From contig CM043969.1 in NCBI GenBank assembly GCA_014529385.2, positions 28,538,946-28,602,945 on the forward strand: 64,000 nt of DNA, written 5' to 3'. This document shows, one piece after another, positions 35,322 to 47,190 of the stretch (positions within the stretch are counted from its first letter, which is position 1; the number at the start of each line of letters is the position of its first letter). The stretch is from Adiantum capillus-veneris (lineage: Eukaryota; Streptophyta; Polypodiopsida; Polypodiales; Pteridaceae). Position numbers and translations under genes: made by a program. Below the pieces are notes generated by a model. It saw only the letters and a list, made by a program, of their open reading frames with translations, had not been told where the DNA came from and did not search any database.

Positions 35322-36181
35322 TGTAACAGAATATGACTAATAACATTGATTGCAGCGGAATTAAAGTGACAACAATGAGCATTTCCTTAAGAGAATTCTT
35401 AATGAACATAGGGAGAATACTTGATTGAAGGTAACAAAATAGAAATTATACCTAGTTAGCTTGGCATGAATAATACTTGCAAAATAGAGAGAGAATTAGT
35501 GAAATTGACAACAAATGAGGACCAGATTTACTTGGAGCTGGTCCCCCCTCCAAAAGGCTTTTGTATTATAGATTCTCCCATAAAGTGAGACTCGGTACAA
35601 TACATTCTTTGTGTTCCTTGAGACCTTGTTGATGCTATTAAGATGGTAAGATTCATGCACCAATATTATGCCCTTAATTAACTTGCAATAACATGAACTT
35701 GTCCTCGGCCTCAATCCCAAGACCTCAAACACCTTCAAAGGTGGAGAGAGCTAGCAGGGAGTGAGGGAAGGGAGTAGAAGAAGATGTATTCTTACGTGAA
35801 ATAAGTAATCTCCTTACATAGCATTACTCTTATAGCATAGCATAGCATAATAATGGAGATGAATAAGATGATAAGCATTTCTTTGAAGCTTGACTCTTGG
35901 TTGGATTTGCATTCCATAGCCAAGAGGTGTTGGTGTAGGTTCTCTACTTCTCAAGCTTGGAGAAGGAGATGGAGTCCTTGCTTAACACATGAGAGAATGT
36001 GTGAGTGTGTGGTAGAGTATGCCCAAAAGTGACACTTCCTCCTTGCCTTGGTCGACCCCTCTCTCTCCTTACTCTAGCTTGCACCCCATTAGTCCATGCC
36101 AGGGCCCAACAATCAATCATAGCCTTTGGTTATAACAAGCCATAGGGTAGCATTTTTACAAGTGTCCTCTTTTCCCCCTTT

Positions 36182-36249
<68 letters not shown>

Positions 36250-36387
36250 ATTAATTATTTAATTGAATCTAAATTCTCATTGGACCTCCCTAAAGGCTAT
36301 CCAATAGGATTCAGGCACAATATGTGGGAAACATGTCTAGGGGATTGATATGTGTCCTTTATGCCTCTTGAGTCTTGGGCATGCTTT

Positions 36388-36426
<39 letters not shown>

Positions 36427-36899
36427 CTCTCTCATCCCCTACCTTTAGGGCTCGTCCCCTCCTATGTAGGGCTCATGTTTGACTTGAACACCTCAAGCAC
36501 CTTGTTCATCAAGCACCTCGAGCACCTTAGTCAATTAAGCACCACCTCAAGCACCTTAGTCAGCTCAAGCACCTCAAGCACAGGCCTAGCTTGCCTAAGG
36601 TCTTTAGAACCTAAAGGTCCTAGGTCTAAGGACTTTTATAACTAACCTTTATAGGTCTTTAATGAAGATAACCCTTAGGTATTTTAAGCTCCATTATCTG
36701 CTCATTGCTCTTTGGTAGACCATCTCCTTATTGGACCCTCAATGAGATGTAGCCTTCTCTCCCTTTGGTCCCATTCTCAGATAGGTCTAAAAGCACATGT
36801 CTATATTCTTACTCTTGTTCCCATTCATTTTTCCACATTAAATGATCATTTCAATATGAGAAAATCATTTAGGATAGGTAGATATTAGAATTTATGACA
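35322..36899 (-). repeat. Gypsy 3' LTR (full length)
   Basis: About 1.58 kb, from TGTAACAGA (35322) to TTATGACA (36899) on the plus strand. It contains a (GA)n tract (36181-36246) and (GT)n (about 36390-36424), both much shorter or absent in the sister LTR. It also carries a decaying series of CTCAAGCACCTTAGTCA-like short repeats (36488-36585). A purine-rich tract (element sense AAGAGAGAGGTAA) lies just inside the boundary at about 36900-36912. Confidence 0.82.
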
Positions 36900-37259
36900 T
36901 TACCTCTCTCTTGAAACCATAGTCATCCTCGACTATGAGGTACAGAAGATAAATCCTTAGTCATTAGTCTATGTTTCTTAGCGGGTAGAGATTCCCTTTT
37001 TACCCTATGACATCATTTCAAAATGGATGACTAGTCCATTTGGTGCTTGAGAGACTTAGCTACCGCAAGCATGTCTACTCTTTAGTCCATTTCATACTCC
37101 CAGAGTAGAGTGACAAATTCTACTTGGTGTTTGGGAGACGTCATCATCACAAACATGATTCTAAGAATATATACTACCAAAATTTATTCACAATAGAAAG
37201 AGACCTAGTCTTATAAGACAAAAACATTGTTTATTTAAAAGGCATTTGCATTTGCTTAC

Positions 37260-37603
37260 TCCAATGTACCATTGTAAGCATTGGCAAGGTTCATATTATC
37301 CTTAAGCTATGTTCCTTGCATCCATCTAGCATCTTTAAAAGGATAATTTTGAACTTAATAAGATACCGTTGAATAATCTTACCATGTCTTAGTACCTTGT
37401 CTTCATGTTGAAGGATGAATTCAGGTTGGAGCACCTCTTCTTGATCTTCAATCTACGGCGGGTCCTCAATTATTGGTTCTCTTGGTGACTCTCCTTTGTA
37501 ACCTCGAAAGGTGCCTTTCTGGTAGAAGTATGTACAATGTTGTTGTATGCATACTCTACAAGGTAGGTACTTCTCCCATTGTGAGCGTTGATCTACTTCC
37601 AAA
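37260..37603 (-). pseudogene. Gypsy integrase C-terminus and chromodomain
   Basis: On the minus strand from the CACTA junction: QRSQWEKYLP, then VEYAYNN-like and STRKAPFEV in shifted frames. Next is IEDQEEVLQPEFILQHEDKV followed by VLRHGKIIQRYLIKFK and YPFKDARW. The latter is a chromodomain of the type fused to chromovirus integrases (LxHEDKxLRxGKxxxRYLVKFKxYP). The segment between PFEV and the chromodomain is deleted. Frameshifts and stops occur, including TAG in the linker. Confidence 0.82.
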
Positions 37604-37615
37604 CACTACATGGAG

Positions 37616-37740
37616 ATATCGACATGCGTATATCGACGAAATTAGCGGGCGTCAATATACGCGTCGCAATGTGCGTCGATATACACGTGGAAAGGCTTTA
37701 TTTCTCACGCGTATATCGACGCGTATAGCGACGCAAAAAA
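37616..37740. repeat. CACTA left subterminal repeats
   Basis: Many copies of a short motif, in both orientations, resemble CGCGTATATCGACG / CGTCGATATACGCG. Such arrays are where the second CACTA protein normally binds. This array is unusually CpG-rich. Matching copies sit at 45608-45733. Confidence 0.82.
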
Positions 37741-37832
37741 ATTTGGGGAAAAAAAGAGAAACCTGCGAGCAGCAGGGCCATTTTTGCCTGCGCTTTGCTC
37801 AAACTTGGCCTCCACCTGCTACGCAGATATTA

Positions 37833-38200
<368 letters not shown>

Positions 38201-38711
38201 TGCTTAGGAAATTAAAATTAAAGAAAAATAATTAAAGAGAGAAATGAAATGAAATGTTATATTAACGTCGTTCGAAAGGCCAAAGTGACCTATGAGACAT
38301 GAGACAAGAAGTTACAATGTGATGGATCTGATACAAAGTCAGAGTAAGAAGATGACAAATAAAATATTATGGAATCCTAAACTGTGGGGTATGGACTAAA
38401 CGGCTCTAAACCAGCTAGCTGGGATGGTAGTAGATCATAGGAGATCAGCAGCTGTCGCTGGCGGATCTCATCAATCTCCTCCATGGTCAGTAGTCCGACC
38501 GGGCGTTATGCATGTCGAGCAAAGTGACCTAGCTAGATCCTCTGATGCAGCCTCTGTCGATGTTGTGTAGTCCTCCGCAGTCGTGGACGTCTAGATCTCC
38601 CTAGCTCAGTCGCTCGTTCGATCAGTAGAGAGATAGGGAAGTAGAGAGCGAGAGAGAGAGAGAGTAATAGAGAGAGAGATAGGATAATAGCTAGAGAGAT
38701 GAGAAAGAGAG

Positions 38712-38766
<55 letters not shown>

Positions 38767-38933
38767 TTATATATATATATTATATATATATATATATTAG
38801 AGAGAGAGAGAGAGAGGAATGAGGATGAGGGAGAGAGAGAGAGAGAGAGGTAGAGAAAGTGAAGAGAGGGACAGAGAGAGAGATAGGGAAATAAGAGAAC
38901 ATAGAGAGAGAAAGAGAAGATAGCGAGAGCGAG

Positions 38934-38971
<38 letters not shown>

Positions 38972-39010
38972 CGAGAGTGAGATCGAGAGAGAAAGAGAGA
39001 TCGAGATCGC
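38201..39010. repeat. CACTA 5' non-coding region with GA-rich and (TA)n tracts
   Basis: 38201-38640 is plain sequence with no frame. 38640-39010 has GA-rich tracts around a (TA)n block (38716-38796). A further (TA)n lies at 39571-39645, just upstream of the first transposase exon. A promoter is expected here, but no specific site stands out. Confidence 0.75.
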
Positions 39011-39572
39011 TTTTTTGAGCAAGAACCATGCAAGGCTTTCTGAATCTTTCTCAAGTTGCTCATCCATCTCCACATTATCTTCTGGCTTGGACATGGAGGC
39101 CCCGTCCGGTTTACAATCAGGTAGAAAACTTTCATTGGGCTGAGAACTTCCATGGCTTGTGCATGTGGTGAAAAAAAACCAGGAATGGGCATATATATCC
39201 TTGGAAAAACCTGTGCAAAAAATTGCAAACAGACGGAACATTACAAAAATGACAAATATGGTCATGCTTTAATATATGATTCATCAAGTGCGGCATTGGA
39301 AAGCTTTCTCTGATAGGCTACCTCGGAATGGAGGCAGGTGGGTTCGTAGACAGAGAAGAAAACTATGGAACTAAAAGAGGCAAAGGGGTTTTGCCTGCTA
39401 CATGCATTGCCATGTACACCTTGGGAGTGCACGTATGTGTCTACCCATATAGGATTTGACCAATAAAGACGAGATTTTGACCCGGTGGTCCTGATCTCTG
39501 TACACCTCTGGACCGAGGTGTACGGAGATTGGGCAAGACTAGAGAATGCGAGGTAGTTTACATTGTGAGGAG

Positions 39573-39620
<48 letters not shown>

Positions 39621-40662
39621 TTTATTTATATATATATATATTTATTAAACAACATTCATAATCATTGTAGATGGCAACGTCATCAACTAACATGGAGGAA
39701 AAGATTGCATGCTCGTGCACGCTCTGCAAGTATCAAATCCTGCGCAAGCGTAGGATATGTAATGAGCATGTGCACAAGTACGGAGAGTTTGCTGGAGAAA
39801 CCGTACAGAATCTGCGATACGACTCCTACGGAACGGGCATTGATTTCCGCGACATAGCACCTACATCTGAGAGAGAGAGAAAAAAGATTATGCGTGAAGG
39901 TCCGACCAATATAGAGCCATGGATGGAAGCAGAAAAGGGCTTACAAACAGAAGACGACGGCATGGAGGAGATGCTGGATGCCTTCTTCCAGACAAGCGAG
40001 GAGAACGCGAACGAAGCAGCACCAGAAGTTGTGCGCCTATCTCCCGAAGACATGTTGAGGAAGTTGGCACGTCAACCAATCTATGAAGGCGTCTGTGCAT
40101 TTTTTGAATCTTCAGTCAGTGTACGGGTGGTCAGATGCAAGGCGTCACTGCTTTGTTTAGGTACGTAATTTACAAAAGAGATTTTCTGATTGCAACGGTG
40201 ATGTGCTCGGAGAGCTTTTTAATTTAATGTGGCTTCAACACGTTATTGCGGGAGCAACTTCTCCCGGCTGGCAATGAAATGCCCCCCTCCAGGCCAGACG
40301 CAAAGCAACTTCTGACCTCAGTTGGCTTGGACTACAACAAGATTCATGCATGTCCAAATGATTGCATTCTTTTTCGCAATGAATTCGCAGATTGTCTGTC
40401 GTGTCCTAAGTGCGGAGCAATGCGCTACAAACAAGATGCAGTTGGCGAGATAGTGTCAGCTAAAGTGTTGCGGCATTTCCCTATTATTCCTAGGATAAAA
40501 AGCATGTTTCGTTGTGGTTCCATTGCAAAGTTGATGCGGTGGCATTCTACGAATAGATCCACTGACGCAACATTTAGGGTGCCCGCTGATTCGAAGGCTT
40601 GGAGGCACATTGAAGATACCTGGCCACATTTTAAGAGTGAACCACACAATTTGCGTTTGGGC

Positions 40663-40914
40663 ATGGCAATGGATGGAGTCAATCCATTTGGCTTGAGAAG
40701 CTCGTCATGGAGCACTTGGCCTGTGTGCCTTATCAATTACAACCTCCCGCCGTGGCTTGCTATCAAGAAGGGTCATTTGATTTTAAGCATGGCAATGGAT
40801 GGAGTCAATCCATTTGGCTTGAGAAGCTCGTCATGGAGCACTTGGCCTGTGTGCCTTATCAATTACAACCTCCCGCCGTGGCTTGCTATCAAGAAGGGTC
40901 ATTTGATTTTAAGC
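40663..40914 (+). repeat. 126-bp tandem duplication inside the transposase
   Basis: Copies at 40663-40788 and 40789-40914 look identical. The unit is 42 codons, so the frame is kept, but the DGVNPFGLRSSSWSTWPV segment through AIKKGHLILS appears twice. Confidence 0.95.
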
Positions 40915-42211
40915 TTGATTGTACCTAGTAAGTTCAAGGCAAAAAACATGGATGTTTATCTAGCTCCACTAGTTGATGAGCTCCAGGAGTTATGGCATGG
41001 GATCGACATAGCAGATGCGGTTGAACCAGTAGGACAACAGCATGCAAGGATCCATGGACTTCTTATGTGGACTATGCATGATTGGCCAGGATACGGAGAA
41101 GCTTCTGGTAATGGTTATTGATTTACAAAATTCTCGCTATTCGCAAGCCCTTTGCCTTGGCCTGATTCATGCTTTGATATATGCAGGACTAACAACTTCG
41201 GGATACAATGCACGCCCAATTTGCGGGCAGTCTTTGGATGTGCGCTATTCTACCTCTCTTCGAAAGACAATTTATCAAGGCCACCACCGTTATCTTCCAG
41301 ATGGCCATCACTTGCGCGAAGGCCAGCTTGGTCACGTCGAATGTCGTCCTATGCATGTACAAGAGTGGCGTCGCCGATGGGAGCAACATGAGGGGCAACC
41401 TGTTCCAGGAATGAAATGTTTGTCCATTCTCCATACGTTGCCGTACTGGGGTGATCTACTAATTAACCATTTGCTGGATCCAATGCATATATTCAAGAAT
41501 GTGGGAGAGCTCCTCTGGAAGACAATCATGGGAATGAAAGACAATCGAGCTTCACGAGATGATTTGCAGTCGGTTGGAAAGATGCCAGAGCTGTGGTCTT
41601 TCACCAATGCAGATGGTCAAACAAAACTTCCAAGAGCACCATGGGTATTGCTAAAAAACGAAGAGCGACAAGTGAAAAGGGTGATTTCAGAGTTCAGGAC
41701 GCCAATAGGATATATGCGATGTCTCAAGACAGCATTCACCTGTGACGATCAACTGTAAGGGTTGAAATCGCACGACTGGCATAAGTTCTTGCAATTCATT
41801 CTTCCAATTGCGATCAAGGGGTGTTTAATGGAGGAAGTGCCTGCATATACAAGATTTCAGAGCTAGTGCGGTGGATCTCCTCCAAGGAGATACAGGAGGA
41901 ATCTATTGCAGTCGCAAGGGCTAACTCCATTGAGGCAGTTTGCATGATTGAGAAGTATTTACCCACGAGCTGCCTAACTATCCAAATGCACTTGCTCGTC
42001 CATGTAGTAGATGAGGTTGCAGTGGCAGGTACAATCCACAGCCGTTGGATGTTCTTTCTAGAGCGGTTCATGAAAACACTTAAGGGTTTTGTTCGCCAAA
42101 AAGCGCGTCCAGAGGGGAGCATGGCAGAAGGATGGCTGGTGCAAGAGTCTCTTGTATTGACGACCGAATTTCTATCCGTTTCTGACCCAGAAATGCCTCG
42201 ACTGTGGAGCA

Positions 42212-42329
42212 ATGAGGAGGATGCAAGACTGGTGGGAGAGGAGCCACAAGGGCAAGGGGTGCCGAAGAAAATGAGGAGGATGCAAGACTGGTGGGAGAGG
42301 AGCCACAAGGGCAAGGGGTGCCGAAGAAA
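42212..42329 (+). repeat. 59-bp tandem duplication causing a frameshift
   Basis: Copies at 42212-42270 and 42271-42329 look identical (ATGAGGAGGATGCAAGACTG through GCCGAAGAAA). 59 is not a multiple of 3. The frame read before it (41821-42333) and after it (42291-43325) differ by exactly this offset. Confidence 0.95.
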
Positions 42330-43216
42330 ATGAACGTGGCCATGCGAGAAAAGATCATGAAGTTCTGTATACTAAATTTAGCGTCGATGCAAAAATGGCT
42401 TGAAAGGTATGAAGAAGAGAAAGAGAGACACAATCTAGAGCGACAGGATTTCAGGCAAAGTCGAACAACTAGAGGCTTACCCTTGCCAGACTATCTCGCT
42501 CCTCTACCTGAATTCCCTACAATGGCATGGTTGGACAAAACAGTGAGAGCAGCTCGACAGATCAGAGAACCCATATCTCTAGAAGAGGAAGAGCTGGCTA
42601 TTGGATGTGACTGGAAGTATCATACATACATGGCACTGTGGTCGCATGGAAAGCATTTCAGAACACAACAAATTGACAGCAGAAGAAACACGTTTGAGAG
42701 TGGGGTAATGGTTAGTTTCATGCAAAAGAGCAGGGCTAGTGCTAGAGACACGAATGAGAGCACTAGCAACCTGGATTATTGTGGTTTGGTGTCAGATATC
42801 CTGAAAGTAAGCTTCAGGCGGTTTGAGATGTTTTTGTTGGATGTGAAGTGGTTCAAGGTGATTACTTTTGGTCGCAATGCAACGGTACGCAGAGATGGAA
42901 ACAAACTTGTGCAAATAGATTCTACAAAGACTTGGACAGATGCGAGCGACACATTTGCTCTTCCTGAACATTGCGAGCAAGTGGTCTTTGTACCGGACCC
43001 TCGAGAGCGACAATGGTGGTTTGTGGTTCAGGTTGCTCCAAGAAATAAACAAGTATTTGAAGGGCAAGATCTCCTGGAGGAAAGTCAGTCAGACGACGTC
43101 CATACTACTGTGACATTAGATGAGATGGACGAAGGTATGGCAGAGGAAGCTGACAGATATATGAGGGATGACGCAGACGAGCCAGAATTGACACTTGTAG
43201 ATGAAGATGCAATGGA

Positions 43217-43860
43217 TGAAGACAATCTGCCAGAACGAGTTGGGGCAGAGTTATGTTTGCAATTAGAGATAGACGATGATACGGTGCAAGATCTTATCGA
43301 TGATGCCTCACTCGTCGAGGCCTAGGCCTGTAAGTGTTTGTGTAAAGATTTTGATTTAAAATTAAACTTAAAGTTAATTTAAACAACTGTGTCCTGATGC
43401 TTCATTTTACTTTCTTTGTGCAGGACTTTAGTATGGCAGACGAGATTCCAAATCCCGCTTCCATGAGTGCAGATGCATTCATGGGCTTCGTTACACGGAT
43501 GACGCCTGCTCAGATGGCAGAGGCTTCTCAGTACTGGGTGAAGACAATCTGCCAGAACGAGTTGGGGCAGAGTTATGTTTGCAATTAGAGATAGACGATG
43601 ATACGGTGCAAGATCTTATCGATGATGCCTCACTCGTCGAGGCCTAGGCCTGTAAGTGTTTGTGTAAAGATTTTGATTTAAAATTAAACTTAAAGTTAAT
43701 TTAAACAACTGTGTCCTGATGCTTCATTTTACTTTCTTTGTGCAGGACTTTAGTATGGCAGACGAGATTCCAGATCCTGCTTCCATGAGTGCAGATGCAT
43801 TCATGGGCTTCGTTACACGGATGACGCCTGCTCAGATGGCAGAGGCTTCTCAGTACTGGG
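43217..43860 (+). repeat. 322-bp tandem duplication spanning the TNP2 end and the start of gene 2
   Basis: Copies at 43217-43538 and 43539-43860 differ at about two bases (AATCCCGC versus GATCCTGC). The unit contains the last codons of the transposase, the intergenic or intron region, and the MADEI(P)... start of the second gene. A truncated extra start (43434) therefore precedes the full one (43755). Confidence 0.95.
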
Positions 43861-44880
43861 TAGCCAGAGGCACGGGTACTACGCCTCCGGGCTTCACACC
43901 CGAGGGACCGACGCCTAGGGGGGGACGCCTACAGGGTTCAGGACGCCTATGGGTACAACGCCTTCTTCTCCCATCACGGCCGCTTCGACACCTAGGGGTG
44001 GGGCAGAGGCGGGTACGTCCTCATCTCCGCAGCACAGGCGCACTCGTCGATCTCGGCGATCGTCAGGTGGAGGTGGTGGTTGCTGTAGAGGAGGGTCCAC
44101 AGATGCTTCGACCCCTCCTCGCTCACGACCCCCGTCTTACCCAGGCACACCTCTCGACACACCTCTTGGCACACCTCGGACACCTTGGGGGGCACACGAT
44201 CCTAGTGCCTCCAAGCTCTATATTGTACGGGGAGATGGTTTTGTTGACATGGATAGAGTCGGGACTGAGATGCGACAGCGGATTCGCCAGCTCGTGGAGC
44301 TGCAGTTTTTGACCAGCATTCTGACGTCTTGGGATTAGCAACAAAAGAAAAAATTCACTTACATAGTGGAGACCATCCTGAGAGAGTACCAGCCTGCTCC
44401 GGGTTCTTCCGTTGTTTCGGCGCGGTGGATCAAGGGTGTTTTACGGGACACCATCAAACATCGACGAGATGCAGCTCGGAAGGCTTTCAGGACCGGCTCG
44501 CCGAAGCCTTCGGGCATCCCACATGAGACATGGCTGCAGATCAGGGAGGATGAGCGGACAGCGGCCACGTGGTTCAGACAGCAGCGTGAGGCCGCGCAGG
44601 TATGACAGATGACTAGGGGGACATTTCATCTTGGCAGCGGAGGCTTCGACACCTTTCGCTATGAGTTTGTGAGTTTCTAATCCAATCTTAACTATGGCGT
44701 TTTTTAAAACGCGATGAATCATGTATTCTTATTACTTTGATTTTTGTATAAACGCAGAATCTTGCGATGCATCAAGCTCCATCACGCGAGGAGGAGTCAG
44801 ATGGATATCGCAGAGGTATCTATGAAGTACTGAATGATATTGAAGCTTCAGGAGAGCCTGTAGACTGGGAGGCCTTATAG
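43755..44880 (+). pseudogene. Second CACTA protein (TNPA/Ptta-like), frameshifted
   Basis: In CACTA elements a second protein binds subterminal repeats and assists transposition. The N-terminal MADEIPDPASMSADAFMGF..MTPAQMAEASQYWV leads into Thr-Pro-Gly repeats (TPPGFTPEGPTPRG). A run of seven G at 43918-43924 shifts the frame by two; the reading resumes with TTPSSPITAASTPRG and an Arg/Ser/Gly-rich segment. A conserved-looking part follows: KLYIVRGDGFVDMDRVG, TAG at 44336-44338 in frame, then ILREYQPAPGSSVVSARWIK and AARKAFRTGSPKPSGIPHETW. Possible introns (GAGTTT|GTGAGT to GCAG|AATC at 44758) link to YEVLNDIEASGEPVDWEAL, stop at 44880. The family call is by position and general character. Confidence 0.65.
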
Positions 44881-45099
44881 TCTTGTTGATCGCTTGAGGT
44901 GAGACGTTAATATGTGTGAGTTGATTTAATTAAGTCAGTATATGTGAAGTAATATCAATACTAATTTTGTGAGTTGTCCTATGTGCAGGTTGCGACGCCT
45001 AGTCATTAGTGGACCAGATTTCATCTATATGCTTTGTGAGACACAGACACGCTTCTGTGTCTCTTTTTTGTACAAACAGTTAGTGTTCAAACAATTATT

Positions 45100-45345
45100 G
45101 TTTGCCTTATGGTTATGATTATTGTCATTGTCATTGTATAGACAGTTATTGTTTCTCTTTCTGGTTATGCTTATGGTTATTGTTAATTTTGTTTATGGTT
45201 ATGGTTATCTGCATTATGGTTTTGATCAAAGTGATTATAGTCGGTTATGGTTTTAAGTTATGGTTATGCTTTTAAGTTATGGTTATGGTTCGTTATGGTT
45301 ATGCTTTTAAGTTATGGCAATGCTTTTCAGTTGGTACGGTTGTCT
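45100..45345. repeat. Degenerate TTATGG-type minisatellite
   Basis: Variants of GGTTATGGTTATGCTTTTAAG and related hexamers recur through the CACTA 3' region. They are not telomeric (TTTAGGG) repeats. Coding potential is nil. Confidence 0.7.
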
Positions 45346-45600
45346 TTCATTGGCCTTAAATCTCATGTGAGATCCTACATGGATAGCATGTAGGAGGCGT
45401 ATACATGATATGGTTTTTTTTGAAAAGTTTATGTAAAAACAAAGGGAACTCTACCGAAATTTTTGCGCGCGGGAGCATGGTTGATATTTTGGTGCTGCTC
45501 GCTTTCTTGGGCAGAGGGTAGGAAGTCTGGCTGTGGTTGTGTCCATCTTTTAACTGGGCACAGGCCAGGCTACCTGCCCTCTGCCCAAGAATTTTTTTTT

Positions 45601-45748
45601 CTGCTATGGTCGTCGCTATATGCGTCGCTATGCGCGTCGCTATACGCGTGGCTATCAGCGTCGCTAATAGCGACTGGTTTCACAGCGACGCGTATAGCGA
45701 TGGGCAGCATCGATATATACGTCGATAACACCTTCTTTTGTTGTAGCG
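45601..45748. repeat. CACTA right subterminal repeats and terminus
   Basis: A dense array of CGTCGCTATACGCG / CGCGTATAGCGACG-like motifs is followed by the terminal inverted repeat end. It matches the left array in motif but not in spacing. Confidence 0.85.
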
Positions 45749-47190
45749 AAAACATAGGTTTTTAGGAGATCTAGAGTTGTAAGGTTTGCTATTTCACTTT
45801 GGTCATCCGTTTGTGGGTGATAGGCCGAGGAAAACTTTAACCTTGTACCTAGATTCTTGAAGAGACCCTTCCAAAAATTACTTGTCATTCTAGGATCTTT
45901 GTCTGGACTTTATGGATGTTGGCAAGCCATGGAACTTGAAAATTTGAGATATGAAGAGAGTTGCCATTTGATGTGCCTTAATAGTCTTTTTGACAGGTAT
46001 AAAATGTGCTTGTTTGCTAAACATGTCAACTATTGTCCATATTTCTGTATTCCCATGGATAGACCTGAGCAATCCCAAGATAAAATCCATGGATATTCTT
46101 TCCCATGGTGAATTAGGAATTGACAATGACAGAAGTAATTTAGGTTGCTTCCCTCTATCATACTTTGTCTTTTGACATACTACACATTTTGAAACATACT
46201 CTGGTATGTCTACTTTCATAGTGGGCCAATAGAAGTAGGTCTCTACTCCTCAAAGAGTAGGTTGAATCCCTCTATGCCCTGCATAAGAAGGAGCATGGGA
46301 TTTGTGCATTACTTTCTCACGAAGTGAATTAGTAACACATAGCCTATTGCCATAGAGAATGTTACCATTCTGCAAGGTGAATGGTTCCTCTTTCTTCCCT
46401 AGGGCAAGGGCTGAAATAACATCCTTGAAAGCGGGGTAAGTAGCATACTCATCTACCATGAAAGATAGATCATTGTGAGTTGCTATAGACACCACTTTAG
46501 TCCTTGGTCGTCGTGACAATGCATCAGCCACTTGATTGTGCTTGCGAGCAATGTGAGCAATATGAAAGATAAATTGCGAAAGAATATTTTCCCACCCCAT
46601 TTGTTTGTCAAAAAGCTTGGTTTGCATCATGAAGTACTTAAGATTTTGGTGATCCGTTTGTAGGATGAATGGAATCCCCAAAAGATAATGCTTCCCTGTA
46701 GCAAGGGCATGTAGAATAGCTAGTAGCTCTTTTTCGTATATGTCCAACACTTGCTCATCGAAATTGAGTCTTTGAATCTCTTATTCTATGGCATGCCCTC
46801 CTTGAAGCAAGACTGCTCCAAGGCAATCCCCATAAGCATCACATTGGACCTCAAATGGTTTTGAGAGATCCGGTAGTGTAAGCATAGGTTGAGAGGTAAG
46901 CTTCTCTTTGAGCTTCTCAAAATCATTTTTCTCTTTTGCAATCCATGTATACTTAACGTTATTTTTTGTTAAGTCATGTAATGGTCTTGTTATTTGTGAG
47001 AATTTTCCTATGAAGCGTCTATAGTATGCACACATATCGATAAAGCTTCATATCTCATGTAGATTCCTTGGATTAGGCCATCCTTTTATTACCTCTAGCT
47101 TGGTTGGATCCTATGGATGCCATTTTGAGAAATAATATGGCCTAGGTATTGAATCTCTTTCAAGAAAAATTTACTCTTCTTTTGATTAAT
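45749..47190 (-). pseudogene. Gypsy RT tail, RNase H and integrase
   Basis: Minus-strand reading from 47190: an RT-end region, then MCAYYRRFIGKFSQITRPLH (47035), LPDLSKPFEVQCDAYGDCLG (RNase H start; DASxxAIG usual), EKELLAILHALATGKHYLLG, LQTDHQNLKYFM and HIARKHNQVADALSRR. The integrase zinc-binding part has CVVCQKTKYDRGK, the core has ISMDFILGL and IVDMFSKQAHFIPV, and then AYHPQTDDQSE. Lesions include TAA after GGHAIE (about 46781), TAG after IQPTL and a frame break near 45890 around the second catalytic Asp. The frame ends in KTYVF at the CACTA junction. Confidence 0.92.

Larger units (their letters stand above)
39671..43325 (+). pseudogene. TNP2-type CACTA transposase, duplicated internally and frameshifted
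   Basis: TNP2 cuts and joins the element ends. An N-terminal Cys/His module (CSCTLCKY...CNEHVHKYGE) lies at 39671-40168. An intron-like gap precedes the main part, with VGLDYNKIHACPNDCILF, CPKCGAMRYK, a DGVNPFGLRSSSWSTWPV catalytic-region motif, then LWTMHDWPGYGE. 41400-41750 continues with LPYWGDLLINHLLDPMHIFKN (DPMH carries another acidic residue). A DUF4218-like part (EKYLPTSCLTIQMHLLVH...MFFLERFMKTLKGFVR...RPEGSMAEGWL) runs to about 42200, and a DUF4216-like end (CEQVVFVPDPRERQWWFVVQ) to 43325. Lesions are a frame break at about 41100, TAA at 41756-41758, another break at about 41870, a 59-bp duplication that shifts the frame at 42271, and an in-frame 126-bp duplication. Confidence 0.88.

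Noticed and set aside
38780-39265. A 161-codon minus-strand frame in the CACTA 5' region
   Set aside because: Driven by GA/CT simple repeats read as Leu-Ser. It lies antisense to the transposon genes with no recognisable domain.
40246-41121. The duplicated 42-residue segment as a natural repeat domain
   Set aside because: The DNA copies look identical to the base, which fits a recent tandem duplication and not an ancient repeat fold.
45100-45345. Possible interstitial telomere repeat
   Set aside because: The unit is TTATGG-like, not the plant TTTAGGG, and is irregular.
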